A DNA stretch of 64,000 bases from Strongylocentrotus droebachiensis (lineage: Eukaryota; Echinodermata; Echinoidea; Camarodonta; Strongylocentrotidae): positions 47,908 to 111,907 of the forward strand of contig JAVYIG010006793.1 in the NCBI GenBank assembly GCA_035222895.1. The letters are read 5' to 3'. Below, in pieces: positions 13,071 through 24,605 of the stretch. The position numbers were made by a program, and so were the translations under genes. Under the pieces are notes generated by a model that saw only the letters and a program-made list of their open reading frames with translations, did no database searches and had not been told where the DNA came from. How positions within the stretch are numbered: position 1 is the stretch's first letter; each line of letters opens with the position of its first letter.

Positions 13071-14021
13071 CTGTGTACATGTACGTACAATACATGTAAA
13101 GGTATTTGATCATCACCCATTTCAAATTTAAACCACCATTTACACTGTACACAGAGTACATGTACAGCTGCCATCCTCTTTTTTAAATTAAAAAAGCCTA
13201 CATGTACTCTTCTCTTTTCTTTCTTCTACTCTTCCTTTTCCATCCTCACACTACTCTCTCTCTCTCTCTCTCTCTCTACTTCTCTCTCTCTCTCTCTCTA
13301 CTTCTCTCTCTCTTCTCACCAACCCCTTTCTCTGTTCCCCTATTTAGAATGCAAAGTGTCTTGATATAGCCTCTGTATGACGTCATACACCCAATCCCTT
13401 GAGAACACAAGAGACATTGGCCTAAGGATATTAACCAAACCAAATACTCCAATAGGCTCAGTGTGATGTCACAGTAGAGCTTGGTACTTAGTGAACCAAT
13501 TGAGAGCGAGAATGATATTAACTCTGTGTTAAATCATAGGAATTAAAATCCTTCTTGCTCTAACCTAGCAGACAAGATGATTTATTACATGCCACATTCA
13601 GTGTATCACTTTCAAAGTTCAACTTCCAAATAAGACTCGAAAGATGAGAATACCATCTTGAAATATGCCTCATTAAACACAGACCTTTAAAGTGTATTAA
13701 TCCCTGAGTTAAGGGTTTCGTGTACATCTAAATATGAGCTTCAAACAGAACCTATAGTGCTTTACCTCAAATGTGATTCAATGATTTCACTCCAAGACTT
13801 GATCTAATAAACAAATTCTTTGCAATAATTATGCACATGTGAAGTGCACTCAAAATCCTCAGAATTTACAGGACTTCATTCCTGTTTATTAGCCCCAACA
13901 CCCCCCCCCCCCCCCCCCGCCCCCTCGACCTCCAAAGTAAATGGTATGATCACAATTCACTGTGTATCTTTAAGTTACAGCATCATGTACATCAACAACT
14001 TTTGCTGTAACTGAGTTTCCT
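13071..14021. other. No gene seen; CT microsatellite and poly-C
   Basis: Contains (CT)n at about 13250-13312 and a poly-C run at about 13901-13918. No exon recognised. Confidence 0.5.
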
Positions 14022-14536
14022 TATGCCTAGTTCACACCGACGCCGAATGTCGCGCTTTAAATCGGCGATCAATTCGTCGTCATTTTTTCAAAAAATCTCA
14101 CGATCTCCTGATATGCTAAGTTCACACCGACGCCGAATTTATGGCGCATTAAATCGGCGGCAAAGCGTAACAAAGCTTAATTAAAGCGTAAAGACCGTAA
14201 TAGAGCGTGAGAAAGCTTTGAGCAATTCGGGACATTCGCCAAAAATTTAAACTCTGTTAATCTTTCCTACGCTTTGAGCAAAACTTTGATAAGCTTTGTG
14301 ACGCTTTGATAAGCTTTAATACGCTCTCCCCGCTTTACGCAATTCGTGACAGATCGCCTCAAATTTTTAAACAGTTTAAAAAAAATTGGCGCTCTTGCCG
14401 AATGTCCCGAATTGCTCAAAGCTTTCTCACGCTCTATTACGGTCTTTACGCTTTAATTAAGCTTTGTTACGCTTTGCCGCCGCTTTGCTCGCCGATTTAA
14501 TGCGCCATCAATTCGGCGTCGGTGTGAACTTAGCAT
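14022..14536. mobile_element. Foldback element with arms over 120 bp
   Basis: The left arm from ATGCTAAGTTCACACCGACG (14113) to about 14238 is repeated as its complement from about 14398 to CTTAGCAT at 14536, nearly perfectly and including the CTTTACG-rich interior. A second, diverged copy of the outer end lies at 14022-14080 (CCTAGTTCACACCGACGCCG). No ORF in the 150-bp centre. Confidence 0.85.
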
Positions 14537-16984
14537 TACAATCAATGTACAATATGTACATACTGTACATGTTCTATATATGTACTATACAGACTGAATG
14601 GCTGGCTGGCTGGCTGGCTGACGACATGGTTTAGATATTATCATGATAGATTGTGTGTGACTGTGAGATATTTTCATATCAAGTGGTTTAGAAGCCTGCT
14701 TTCCTATTCTCTTATCAACGAGGTCTTCATCAAAACACAACCCAATGGTCTCCACAACCAGAAGAAATCTATTTCCAGTTTCCTGTTTCAGCTACATACA
14801 GTGTACGTACATATGCACAGTGTACATGCATATATGCACATGTGCAAAAAAAAGGAGTCATTTTACAGCTGGGCTTTATTACAATACTGTACATGTATAT
14901 TCTCTGGGTTCACCTAAAAAGGAATCTAACAAATTAAGAACAAGTTAAGTCCAATGACTCCAATACTTAAAACAAAATTTTAAACAGGGGCATACATGTA
15001 GTTTACAGGCACAAGCGTTTAAAAATCACAGTGTACTGTAAACTACAGTTTGGTGGTATTTAAGACTTCCTTAAAATGCTCACTGGTACTATAGTAGAAT
15101 CTGTTATAAGATAATCACTTGGATCCTAATCAAATGATTGTTCGAGAGCCTACATTGTACATGTGCCCAGGCATTTATTTTGCCTAAGACATAATTTTGA
15201 CAATGACCGGTCATTATGACATTATCAAATGCTAATGACCGGTCATTATTAAAATCATGTTATAAAACATCATTTTATAAAACAAATACTGTAAAACCTA
15301 ATTTTATAAAACAAATAAAACCTAATTTTATAAAAACAAATAATACACATCATTTTATAAAACAAATAAAACCGAATTTTTTAAAAATAAATAATACACA
15401 TAATTTTATTCGGGAATCAGTAAAATTACCCACACTCTGTACCTTCAAGACAGTCCAAATGTTTTCTGTTCCAAAGTTGTGTGGTAAATTTCTTACTAAT
15501 GCCCTCACTGAGCTGTGTATTATTTATATAATAATCCAAAACTGTAATTATCATTAAATAATTGAACAAATATTCTAAATGAAATGTCTGGCTTAAAAAA
15601 TGGATCATCTCAAAGCAACAAAATATACAAGACCTGAACACAGTACCCAATACACTTGCAGGTTTATTATGCCCTAGTAGTACAGGCTGTGCATTAATCA
15701 GGTTGTTTTTATAACTGTCACAGATGACCTCAATCTCTCATCTCAGTTCAAAACATAAACAGTATACACTAACTTGTCACCTCTCATTCATCAAGACAAA
15801 ACCCAAGCACCTACTGTACATATGTACAGTCCAGCTTTATACCACACTTCTTTTGTATCTACATGTAGATCTATACATGTGTACACATACGGGGGGGGGG
15901 GGGGGGCTACAGTATGATACACTGTACATGTACCATACTGTGAGCAGCTGAGCTGACTACACTGTACAGTACATCTACTTCATTGAATGAATCTGTTTGA
16001 AGATTTTTGTTTTAAATATTCTTCTTCCCTCACCAGAGAAATTGCTTTATTAGTTGAATACAGACGGTCCCTTCTTTTGCACTTGAACTTGAACAGCTAT
16101 AAAACATTCTTTCTTTTTTAACTACCGGTAAGCCAACCCAAAAAGATCAAGTTTAATCTGCATTATGTAATCCTGACTTGAAGGGACTTCTATTATATTC
16201 CAGTGACCTAAAGCAGATTGACATTAAGAGCAATGCTTTCATGCTACAGTCTACATGTTCATGACTTTTCCTTTTAAGAGCGATGTATTCTACTTTGGTT
16301 TTACGGCCCATTTAGCTACATCAACTCAGTCCAAGGATGAGCTTTGAAAAAAGGGGGTTGCTAAGAAACAAAACATGTCAGTCATAAACACCATGAATGT
16401 GAACAATGGAGAAAAAGATTAGCGCTGCTACATGTATTAAAGCTATTATACAGTCTGTGAAGAATCAAGTTTGGCATTGTACACACACCCACACATACTA
16501 CAGAGTCTGTCACAAAACTAAAACTTGTCAATCTTGAATATCCAATGGTATTCAGGCTGGGATAATGCGCACACATGCATGTAAAAAATTGAATCCTCCA
16601 TACACTAACTTTCACAGAATCACAACTCTCTTTTTGACTCATATGAACCAGAACACATGAACACAGGCAATATCTACATGTTCATGTGTATGGGTGTTAT
16701 TTTCTAGTAATAATGCAAATAAAATTAAATATCCATAACATAACACTACGTACAATCTCCACATGGCAAACAGAGTTAATCATACAGTAGGCTTGCGGGT
16801 GCACCATGTGAGAGAGAGAGAGAGGATTGAGGAGTCCTGAAAGTTAAACAGAGTTAATCATATTTCTGTAAGTATTGCAGAGAAATGGCATTTTCCAAAA
16901 CGGAAAAGGAAGTCAGCAAATCAGGGGGTGGGGGGTGGGGGCTCTTAATATTGTTTTCTGAAGATATTGAATCGATGTACTTAC
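14537..16984. other. No gene seen; small tandem repeats
   Basis: Holds (GGCT)n at 14600-14620, a 27-bp AT-rich tandem (AAAACCTAATTTTATAAAAC) at about 15255-15410, a poly-G run at 15891-15906 and (GA)n at 16812-16823. No further liprin exon was found on the minus strand here, so the second coding exon probably lies outside the window. Confidence 0.5.
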
Positions 16985-17221
16985 ACGGGGTAGATTAGAT
17001 GACATCTGTTTCTGTAGCAGATCCCGTTCCTTCTCTACTTCGTCTACGCGTTGCTCGGTGATGGCTAACGAGTCCTGCGTCTCACGAAGCGTTTCCATCA
17101 AACGATCGCGTTCCTCGAGCATGTTTACCATCAACTGCTCAAAGTTAGCGTCGTCACCGAGCGTGGAGTCTCGCAAACTTATGCCGTCCTCCGATATTGT
17201 TGGCATGACATCACACATCAT
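16985..17221 (-). CDS. PPFIA: Liprin-alpha (PPFIA) first coding exon, residues 1-79
   Basis: Liprin-alpha is an active-zone and focal-adhesion scaffold that binds LAR-type receptor phosphatases, RIM, ELKS and kinesin KIF1A. This exon starts MMCDVMPTISEDG and continues with FEQLMVNMLEERDRLMETLR followed by ETQDSLA. This is the highly conserved N-terminus of animal liprin-alpha (vertebrate forms begin MMCEVMPTI and have a LMVxMLxERDRLLxTLRE segment), leading into the long N-terminal coiled coil. The frame stays coiled-coil-like to SSNLPR, where a perfect GTAAGT donor (complement at 16979-16984) ends the exon in phase 0 after 79 codons. The paired Met-Met start is the family's start. Remaining coiled coils and the three SAM domains must lie below coordinate 1 or in the gap. 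An additional untranslated exon upstream is likely. Confidence 0.92.
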
Positions 17222-17564
17222 GTCTACTTTCTCTTACACAAACCCAAGAGAAAGAAAGTTAATAATATTCCAAATGAGGATCCAATTTGAGTTTAGCACG
17301 TTCCAAGATCAGAGATATCACTCCATGTATTCTGAATACAGTTTCACTCCGGTGCAAAAGTTTGTTTCCAATATGAAATAAATATTAGTTTCATGTAAAG
17401 CGCATAATGGAATTGTCACAATGTAAAGCAAATATTATAAAAACCTGTTGGAAATAAACGATGAAAAAAGAAAAATCATAGGTGACACACGCTACCCCTA
17501 TGTAATGTACATTTCAAACTGATTTACATGTATATGTAATTCTGTATAAAAATGCCATCTTGCC

Positions 17565-17768
17565 TTGATAAAGACATTACAATCCCAGTTCAGAATGGCA
17601 AGTAGTTGGGCCCAAGTTTATCCTGGGACTGAGGTCGATGAGTCTAACTTCAATGTAACCTTGGTAACTCCGGAATATATCAGGAAGCCTTTGCCTGATG
17701 AGGGAGTGACCTTTGACCTTCAGCGAGGCAATCAGTCTGTACATTGGCTCCCCATGATGGTTCCCTGA
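17565..17768. other. Candidate exon, strand unresolved
   Basis: Two readings compete. On the plus strand a stop-free stretch after an acceptor-like ACAATCCCAG (17577-17586) reads MASSWAQVYPGTEVDESNFN and ends at a TGA at 17766; I recognise no family. On the minus strand a very strong acceptor (TTTTTCCTTTCTCAG, exon starting at 17764) opens an exon that could be a 5' untranslated exon of the liprin gene, whose ATG is 540 bases further on. The minus-strand reading fits the neighbouring gene; the plus-strand reading has a plausible amino-acid composition. Confidence 0.3.
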
Positions 17769-18044
17769 GAAAGGAAAAAGAGAAACACATGCTATCAGTA
17801 TTATTTACTAGATACATAAATTATTTACTACACCCACCTGTACATGTACATCAATTTACCACATACTTGTACAATATTAATTGATACATGAATTATTTAC
17901 TACATAAATACATGTACATGTACACCTGTACATAAACTATTTACTAATAGGTACTACACTATTACTACATTACATATTAAAAATAAATGATATACCTGTA
18001 CAGTACATGTGCCAACTATACCGGAGATGCCAACCTCTTGACAT

Positions 18045-18358
18045 AGATGTAGTGCAAGGTTCTGGAATCATCAAAATGATAAGAAATTTGGCAAAGTCTT
18101 CATAAAGTTAGAAGCACTGTACACAGAAAGATGTATATGGGACTACACACACGTGCGGGACACGTGCATTTCATATCTCTCAACAGGCAAGAGATACACT
18201 AATTTACCATATATATCAATTAGTAGGCGGTTTCCCGTCAAATTTTGTATTGATCATCATGTAATATTCAAAACATATTCTTTCACATGATTGATAATAA
18301 GAGCTTCCATTTCATTTTTTGAAATTGGGGCGTTTCCAGTACTGGTCCTTATCTTTAA
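18045..18358. mobile_element. TTAA MITE family 1, 5'-truncated copy
   Basis: Shares the core ATCATCAAAATGATAAGAAA and the right terminus (...ACTGGTCCTTATCTTTAA) with 12696-13070, but the left terminus is missing. A 1-kb neighbourhood of similar MITEs follows. Confidence 0.7.
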
Positions 18359-18570
18359 AATTTAAAGAGAAAATTGTAAAGCAAAGTTTTTGTTGGGGTT
18401 GCGGGGGTTTACTTGTAAATGTTTCTATGCGATTCCACAGTTTTTATGGTTTTTATTTTTGTTTTTGTAAGAAGTGATATCGTATTATCATATTTCACTC
18501 TTATTATCGTTCTAAATGTACTGGTTGGCATCTCTGCTATACCAAAAATATTTACCCATATTGCGCTGCC

Positions 18571-19086
18571 TTAAAGGTAATACAAAGTTTTGGTATGGGA
18601 TCACGAATTTGGTTCAAATGAACATATTGGAAGCATATATGCGATCCTACAATATTCAGTTATCGTTGTCGCGGTTGAAATAGATTCTAAAGTTATGAAA
18701 TTGTAAATAATACACTCTTTATGTTGTATAGCTCCCTCTCAAGGTCTATATAATAATTAAGCTATAAAACATTGTTTCTTGACTAAAATCGGCCATTAGC
18801 TATTCCCTTTTGGAAGCTATATACCACAACTAGATATTCTGAGATTTTCATGGTCGCAGCTACCATTCTATGGCCGTAGGCGCTATTTGAAATTTATCAA
18901 AATTTACCGGTAGGACCGGTAAATTTTTATACCGGTATTCAATTTTTCTCAAAAGGAGAGTGTTTTAGGAGCTAAATTTTCTAGTGCTTATAATACATCC
19001 ACAGGGGCATCCAAATATATCAAAATTGTAAAGAATCACTATCCACCCAATTTTCAAAATTTCCCAAAACTTTGTATTACCTTTAA
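18571..19086. mobile_element. TTAA-flanked MITE, family 2
   Basis: TTAA plus AGGTAATACAAAGTTTTGG at the left is inverted as CCAAAACTTTGTATTACCT plus TTAA at the right; 516 bp, no ORF. The interior includes an ACCGGTAAATTT palindrome near 18910. A reversed, interrupted copy is at 26160-27088. Confidence 0.88.
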
Positions 19087-19198
19087 AATATTTGTAATTT
19101 GTTTGGTTTTGCAGATATTGTTCACAAATACTAATCCTCTCTGAACTCACAAGTGTGCCAGGCTATACAGTATCTGGCATTCTGGCTACAATTCATGT

Positions 19199-19580
19199 AC
19201 CGTAATTAACGGTGTATAAACCACACTTTTTTTTTTAAGTTTCGATTTATTCCCCTCCACCTGGCGCTATACCTGGCAATGTCTCCCAGCTCAGTAATTG
19301 GTGTGTTGACTCACCACTCGGAAACTAGAACAACACTCAAATTTGTCTGTCATCTTGGTTTGAAAGTAATCTTTCTGATAGATCTCAATATGTAGTTTAT
19401 ATAATAATAATTCCTCCAATTTTTCTTCTATTACACGGCGTACCACAAGGTTCTATCCTAGGTCCTCTACTGTTTTTTAATGACCTGACTTGCTGCCAAC
19501 AGAGTTGGGCGAAAAAGAGGGCGAAAAAGAGGGGTGCGGTTAATACACGAGGGCGGTTTATACACCGTTAATTACTGTAT
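19199..19580. mobile_element. TIR element carrying a LINE reverse-transcriptase fragment
   Basis: Inverted termini TACCGTAATTAACGGTGTAT and its near-complement ending ATTACTGTA bound about 380 bp. Inside, the plus strand (about 19350-19497) reads SSWFESNLSDRSQYVV, then HGVPQGSILGPLLFFNDL. The latter is the conserved GVPQGSILGPLLF block of non-LTR reverse transcriptases, one residue short of the usual LFxxYINDL. Either a LINE inserted and decayed inside a MITE, or the MITE captured a piece of it. Confidence 0.75.
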
Positions 19581-19707
19581 CTCATCTCTTTCCTTTACGA
19601 TTCATTGATCTGTCGATGGCCATACAATGTACACGTATAACAAGCAGTAATTTGTTGCTGATCCCTCCTAAAAGCAGAGAGAGCATAAATGTACATGTTA
19701 TCGTCAT

Positions 19708-20200
19708 CCTACCAGTCATGATTGACCCTTTGTGACCCTAGTCCTACCAGTCATGACTGACCCTTTGTGACCCTAGTCCTACCAGTCATGACTGACCCTT
19801 TTTTACCCTAGTCCTACCAGTCATGACTGACCCTTTGTGACCCTAGTCCTACCAGTCATGACTGATCCTTTGTGACCCTAGTCCTACCAGTCATGACTGA
19901 CCCTTTTTTACCCTAGTCCTACCAGTCATGACTGACCCTTTGTGACCCTAGTCCTACCAGTCATGACTGATCCTTTGTGACCCTAGTCCTACCAGTCATG
20001 ACTGACCCTTTGTGACCCTAGTCCTACCAGTCATGACTGACCCTTTGTGACCCTAGTCCTACCAGTCATGACTGACCCTTTGTGACCCTAGTCCTACCAG
20101 TCATGACTGACCCTTTTTTACCCTAGTCCTACCAGTCATGACTGACCCTTTGTGACCCTAGTCCTACCAGTCATGACTGACCCTTTGTGACCCTATTGAT
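19708..20200. repeat. Minisatellite, 35-bp unit with a 12-bp palindrome, about 14 copies
   Basis: The unit is CCTACCAGTCATGACTGACC followed by CTTTGTGACCCTAGT. Copies are almost identical; the main variant replaces TGTGA by TTTTA in a subset, in a patterned order. Each unit centres on the perfect palindrome CAGTCATGACTG. Confidence 0.93.
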
Positions 20201-20424
20201 TATGACGTTCCAACCACAAGTTTCTATCCTGGGCATAGCGATTAGCTTTGCAGATGTTCATGCCAGTAATCTCTTTTATTCCGTCAGCCCATCAAACTTT
20301 TAGCCTACCATGTTTTCATTTACCCTCAACATGAACCTGGGTAATGACCTTGGCTAATGATCTCCAGGAAGTTACCTTCCTGACCTTCACTCGTTCTAAT
20401 CTATCTTCCAGTGAAAGAAATACA

Positions 20425-20585
20425 TGGGGGCTCGGAGCAATTTAGCCCCCGAAATGCTAAAAAGAGCCCCTGAAAGTCATAAAAGAACCCAAATTTCTTT
20501 TTACATAGAGTTCAATGCAAAACAAATTAAAGAGTGTTATTTTCATGCAAGCAAGCTTGAAGAGTAGCCCCCAAAAAAATTTAAG
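20425..20585 (-). repeat. G-rich dispersed repeat, inverted copy
   Basis: Complement of the unit at 8546-8700: contains AACAAATT, AAGAGTGTTATTTTCATGCA and CAAGCTTGAAGAGTAGCCCC. Confidence 0.6.
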
Positions 20586-20639
20586 CATTTTTTTCCCTGC
20601 TATCTTCTAGCATAGGGTGACCTTCGCTCCAATTTGATT

Positions 20640-21241
20640 CGTGACAAATTATTTGATTTATGAACCTTCCAGGATATCCTCAGCATCCTCCTCCAACACC
20701 ACATTTCAAAAATCGAAAGCGTGGATTTTCTTTTCATGTGTTGCTCCAAGAGCCCACGTCTCTGACCCATTTATGTAGGGATTAGAAAGACCAAAGCATT
20801 CATCATATGAATCTTGGTGTTCCTTGAGAGATCCCTCTGTCTTCCCAGATCTATGTCAGTAAGGTTTATAGCAGATGATGAAGCCATGGCGAGACATTGT
20901 CTTATATTTCTTGTGAGCTTCCACCACCATCCCACAATCAGAGAGCCCAGGAAGGCCTTTCACAAAACTTGTCATCAGTTGCAAATGACAGTTTTTGTTA
21001 TAAGCTATCAAAATCCTTGCTTCTGATTGGTTGTCAGCAGATTTGTCACTGATATTTGTCATTTGTCATTGAAAAAAGGTTTTGTGAAATGCCCTCCAGG
21101 TACATACTTGAAAGTGTTGACTACTTTAATGTCCTCTCCAACAGCCTGAATATGATGGTCATTCTTTCCTCCACATATCATGATCTTTGTCTTCTTAACA
21201 TTGAGGTACAATCCGTTTTCCTTAAAGTGACTCGGTAACAT
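20640..21241 (-). pseudogene. Degenerate LINE reverse transcriptase, interrupted by a MITE
   Basis: On the minus strand, 21235-21105 encodes ENGLYLNVKKTKIMICG then VNTFKYV, matching the GLxLNxxKTKxMxxx...VxxFKYLG region that follows the catalytic FADD in RTE/jockey-type reverse transcriptases. The frame is broken by a 144-bp insertion (20952-21095), then LGSLI-like and, near 20670, FEMWCWRRMLRI-like C-terminal segments follow with frameshifts. The order is right for a single decayed copy. Confidence 0.7.
20952..21095. mobile_element. Short MITE with CCAGG duplication, inside LINE remnant
   Basis: Inverted ends AGGCCTTTCACAAAAC and GTTTTGTGAAATGCCCT, flanked by CCAGG on both sides (20947-20951 and 21096-21100). 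A second copy is at about 27764-27900 (TTTTACAAAGCCC ... GTTTTGTGAAACGCCCC). Confidence 0.78.
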
Positions 21242-22407
21242 TGTTGAAGGTTGATAAAAAGTTGTATAAAATGTTACTTATTATATTCCTTCTACTGTAC
21301 TAACCCTCCGAGATGCAAAAAGGCTGCAGCGCCGCATAGGCCCTACCCTCAACTTTGACATTTCAAAGAGGAAAAAAAAAAAACAACAACAAAACAAAAA
21401 GATTAATAAAAAAAAAAGGAAGAAAAAGGAAGATAATTTCCTTGTAGAACAGTATTTGTTTTACAAACTGATACCAATTTTCATCAATATTCTTATAAAT
21501 TACCGGAAGTTTAGCTTAAAAATGATCGCAGGCAGATTTGGTGTCTGATAATACTGTACACCTACCACAATGTACGGTGTAATGCGAAATTGCATGAAAT
21601 GGATACAAAATGGCGACTTCGACTGGATGTGCAATTGCGTTCGCGGCAGCTCCGTAAGTAACGGTCCCTTGTTTTACTTTTGCAATGCATTGGCACGAAC
21701 TTTGATCAAGATCAATCGGCAGATGTTGTTTTAGGAAGTTTATTTTCATCTTCATGTCAACAATGCAAGATAAAATTGTTGGTAAGATGTGCGGAAATGT
21801 CCTGTACCATAGTGGTATAGTTATTGAAGTCCCATATGTGCAAATTCGTGCCGTCTTTTCATGGTTTTGACTTGCGATTTTTTTTTTTTTTTAATTTACT
21901 CTTTCGCCACAAAGGCCGCACCCGACTTTTTGATATTTTCTCTTCCAAAAATACTGCGGCCTTTACGCCGCCAAATACGGCATTAAAAATCTGTCAACAC
22001 TTAAATGTCTGGAACGGTATGTAGAGCCAATTTATTGCCCTGTGACAATTTACATCCACCTAAAATGGAATTAAATTTTAATAATGTTGTTGGGAGAATT
22101 AAGGAATCGATCAGATTAGTTTTTCCCAATTTGTATCATTTATAATGGTCTGTTTTCACTCAAATTTTCAGATTATCTTTAATTGTACATGTAGAACTGT
22201 AACATTTCATTTTCATTTCGTTTATTTCCATTTCTATACATTGAAGTCTTAGCTTAGCACCACTAATACTATCTCTCATCTGAACAATGTTACCAAGTCC
22301 CTTTACATGTAACTGGCTTGTTTGACTCTTTCAATAACAAGAAGGGAACAGAGCGGTATAGACAAGTGTGTGTTCACAATCTTATGTGAGAGTTTCAAAG
22401 AAGCAGG
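21242..22407. other. No gene seen
   Basis: Non-coding; an A-rich patch (21361-21430) and a poly-T run (21879-21892). No exon recognised. Confidence 0.4.
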
Positions 22408-22628
22408 TTTTTCACAGGTTTCACGGCAAACCGCTGCGTAGTACAAGTGCATACCGATGGTGGGTTGCGGGCGTAGTGGGCGGGCGCGTCTGTGTGAAGT
22501 TATCTACAGTAATGAGGATCTAAGACATTACGGTAGATAACTTCACACAGGCGCACACCCGCCCGCAACTCACCATCGGTATGTAGACTACTTATTGTGC
22601 AGCGGTTTACCGTGAAACCTGTGAAAAA
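22408..22628. repeat. Foldback repeat with about 95-bp arms
   Basis: The left arm (TTTTTCACAGGTTTCACGG ... GTGTGAAGTTATCTACAG) is complementary to the right arm (GGTAGATAACTTCACAC ... CGTGAAACCTGTGAAAAA), separated by about 15 bases. Probably a small foldback MITE; no clear TSD. Confidence 0.85.
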
Positions 22629-23479
22629 GTGTATACTAATTTCAATGTTTTTCCCAAAAATACTCCAAAATAACAAGAAAATTGACACGAAACAGGTAAT
22701 AAACATAACAACTTTTAACTCATGATCTTTATTCAGACATTTAATGAATATTTACTTCATTTTGGGTATGTTTTCGTAGGATATCTCCACGTAGGGTATC
22801 TCCACGCCGGATTTACGAAGGGTCAAATTTTGGATAGACCTAGTCCTAGGCAGTAGGCTTCTGAACAAGCGCCGCCTTTCCTACTGAAAAACCACACTTA
22901 ATCTTATTATACAACATCTCAGACTCCATCTCGACTGAGCCGAGTTCTACCATGCATGAATGTAGTCACATTGCACATGTAAGTAGATCTAAGCTAAGCT
23001 CAGTAGAGCTGAGACTAGTGAGAGCTTGGCCCAGCTCAGCACGTCTACATACGGGCTGAACTGAATGGGATCTTGATGGGAAACTCTCCCGATAAAAAGA
23101 CACCCGATACGGCTCACTATCACTACAAGAATTCTCCAATTCCACTAAAAAATCAAACAACAAATAATTATCAGGCAATAAAAATGAATAAACGTACCAC
23201 AAATGTTATTTATATGTGATGAAATGTTACAGTATAGTGATAAGGCATACTTACAGGCTCAGAATTGATGAGGACTATAACCAGCTCTAATCCTGCAGCC
23301 GCCGTGTACATAAAATACATAGGCTTCGTGTGTAACCATTTTTGTGTACAATTCCTATTGACAATTCCTGTAGTATAGTAGCATTAGCTTCAATGAGATA
23401 CCCACAATTCATTACGATGACCCACCCCCAATAGAGGTCGCAATAAAGAAGAACAATATTATTATCTCCCTCTCATGAG
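22629..23479. other. No gene seen
   Basis: Non-coding sequence without recognisable exons or repeats. Confidence 0.4.
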
Positions 23480-23775
23480 CATAACTAACTTACTGTCTCT
23501 CTTCCCCCTTCTCTCCCTCCCCCTCTCTCTCTCTCTCTCTCTCCCCCTCTCTCTCCCTCTTTCTCTCTCCCTTTTCTTTTCCCTTCTTTGTTGTCCTTCC
23601 CGGGTTTCTTCACGTTTCTTTTCCTTCTTCTTTTTCTTCTTTTTCTTCTTCTTCTTCTTCTTCTTCTTCTTCTTCTTCTTCTTCTTCTTCTTCTTCTTCT
23701 TCTTCTTCTTCTTCTTCTTCTTCTTCTTCTTCTTCTTCTTCTTCTTCTTCTTCTTCTTCTTCTTCTTCTTCACGT
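23480..23775. repeat. CT then (CTT)n microsatellite
   Basis: CT-rich tract followed by an almost pure (CTT)n run from about 23620 to 23770. Poly-Phe, poly-Leu and poly-Lys frames are artefacts. Confidence 0.95.
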
Positions 23776-23814
23776 GTCGTTGTCTTTTTCTTCTATTTCT
23801 ACTTCTACTTCCAA

Positions 23815-24428
23815 ATTGTTCAAATAAGTTGAGATTTGTACTCTTTGCGGATGACACCAACATTTTAGTTTCTCATGATTCTTTACAATCTTTGAATAAT
23901 ATTCTGAACTTTGAATTGCAGAAGGTATCTGAATGGTTTTATTATAACAAATTATCCTTAAATATGGACAAATCAAATTAAATATATTTCTATGTTAAAA
24001 ATACAAAAAAAAATAACATAGAAATATTTGATATAAAAATGAATAATCAAGTTATAAAGCGTGTAAGTCACACAAAATTCTTAGGCGTCTTGATTGATGA
24101 AAAACTGACATGGAATAACCATATTATGTAACAAACAAAGTATCCAAAAATGTTGGTGTCATCCGCAAACTTAGCAATTTCTTTCCTCATCGTATTCTTA
24201 TTACTTTGTATAATCCCGGCCACATGACATATCCACATGGTTTTTTTTTTTATGGCCACCCAATTCCAATAATGCTCTATCTTATGTTGTTATCTGATGT
24301 ATCACTTCATAGTTTTATCATTTTACCTTATTTTGTATTTTTGATCGACTTATATTCTTATTCTGTCATGATTGTATTCTGTTTTGTATATTTTATTGGA
24401 ATTAAATAATCTGAACTTGAACTTGAAC
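23815..24428 (+). pseudogene. LINE reverse-transcriptase fragment and 3' end
   Basis: After the microsatellite the plus strand reads LRFVLFADDTNILVS (FADD at 23844-23855, the catalytic motif of non-LTR reverse transcriptases), then KVSEWFYYNKLSLNMDKSN, a stop, and in a shifted frame VIKRVSHTKFLGVLIDEKLT, then an NVGVIRKLSNFFPHRI-like segment. These are the expected successive blocks. It ends at about 24428 with tandem TGAACT. Stops and frameshifts show it is dead. The (CTT)n runs on both sides flank it. Confidence 0.78.
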
Positions 24429-24550
24429 TTCTTCTTCTTTTTCTTCTTCTTCTTCTTTTTCTTTTTCTTCTTCTTCTTCCTCTTCTTTTTCTTCTTCTTC
24501 TTCCTCTTCTTTTTCTTCTTCTTCTTCTTCTTCTTCTTCTTCTTCTTCTT

Positions 24551-24581
<31 letters not shown>

Positions 24582-24605
24582 GTCTTCTTCTTCTTCTTCT
24601 TCTTT
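24429..24605. repeat. (CTT)n microsatellite
   Basis: Interrupted (CTT)n with TTTTT and CCTC variants, directly following the LINE tail. Confidence 0.95.

Noticed and set aside
19708..20200. CRISPR-like array of 35-bp repeats
   Set aside because: Repeats are contiguous without spacers; it is a minisatellite.
23462..23981. Poly-Lys, poly-Phe and poly-Leu ORFs
   Set aside because: Translation of a (CTT)n microsatellite; only the FADD segment after it is meaningful, and that belongs to a dead LINE.
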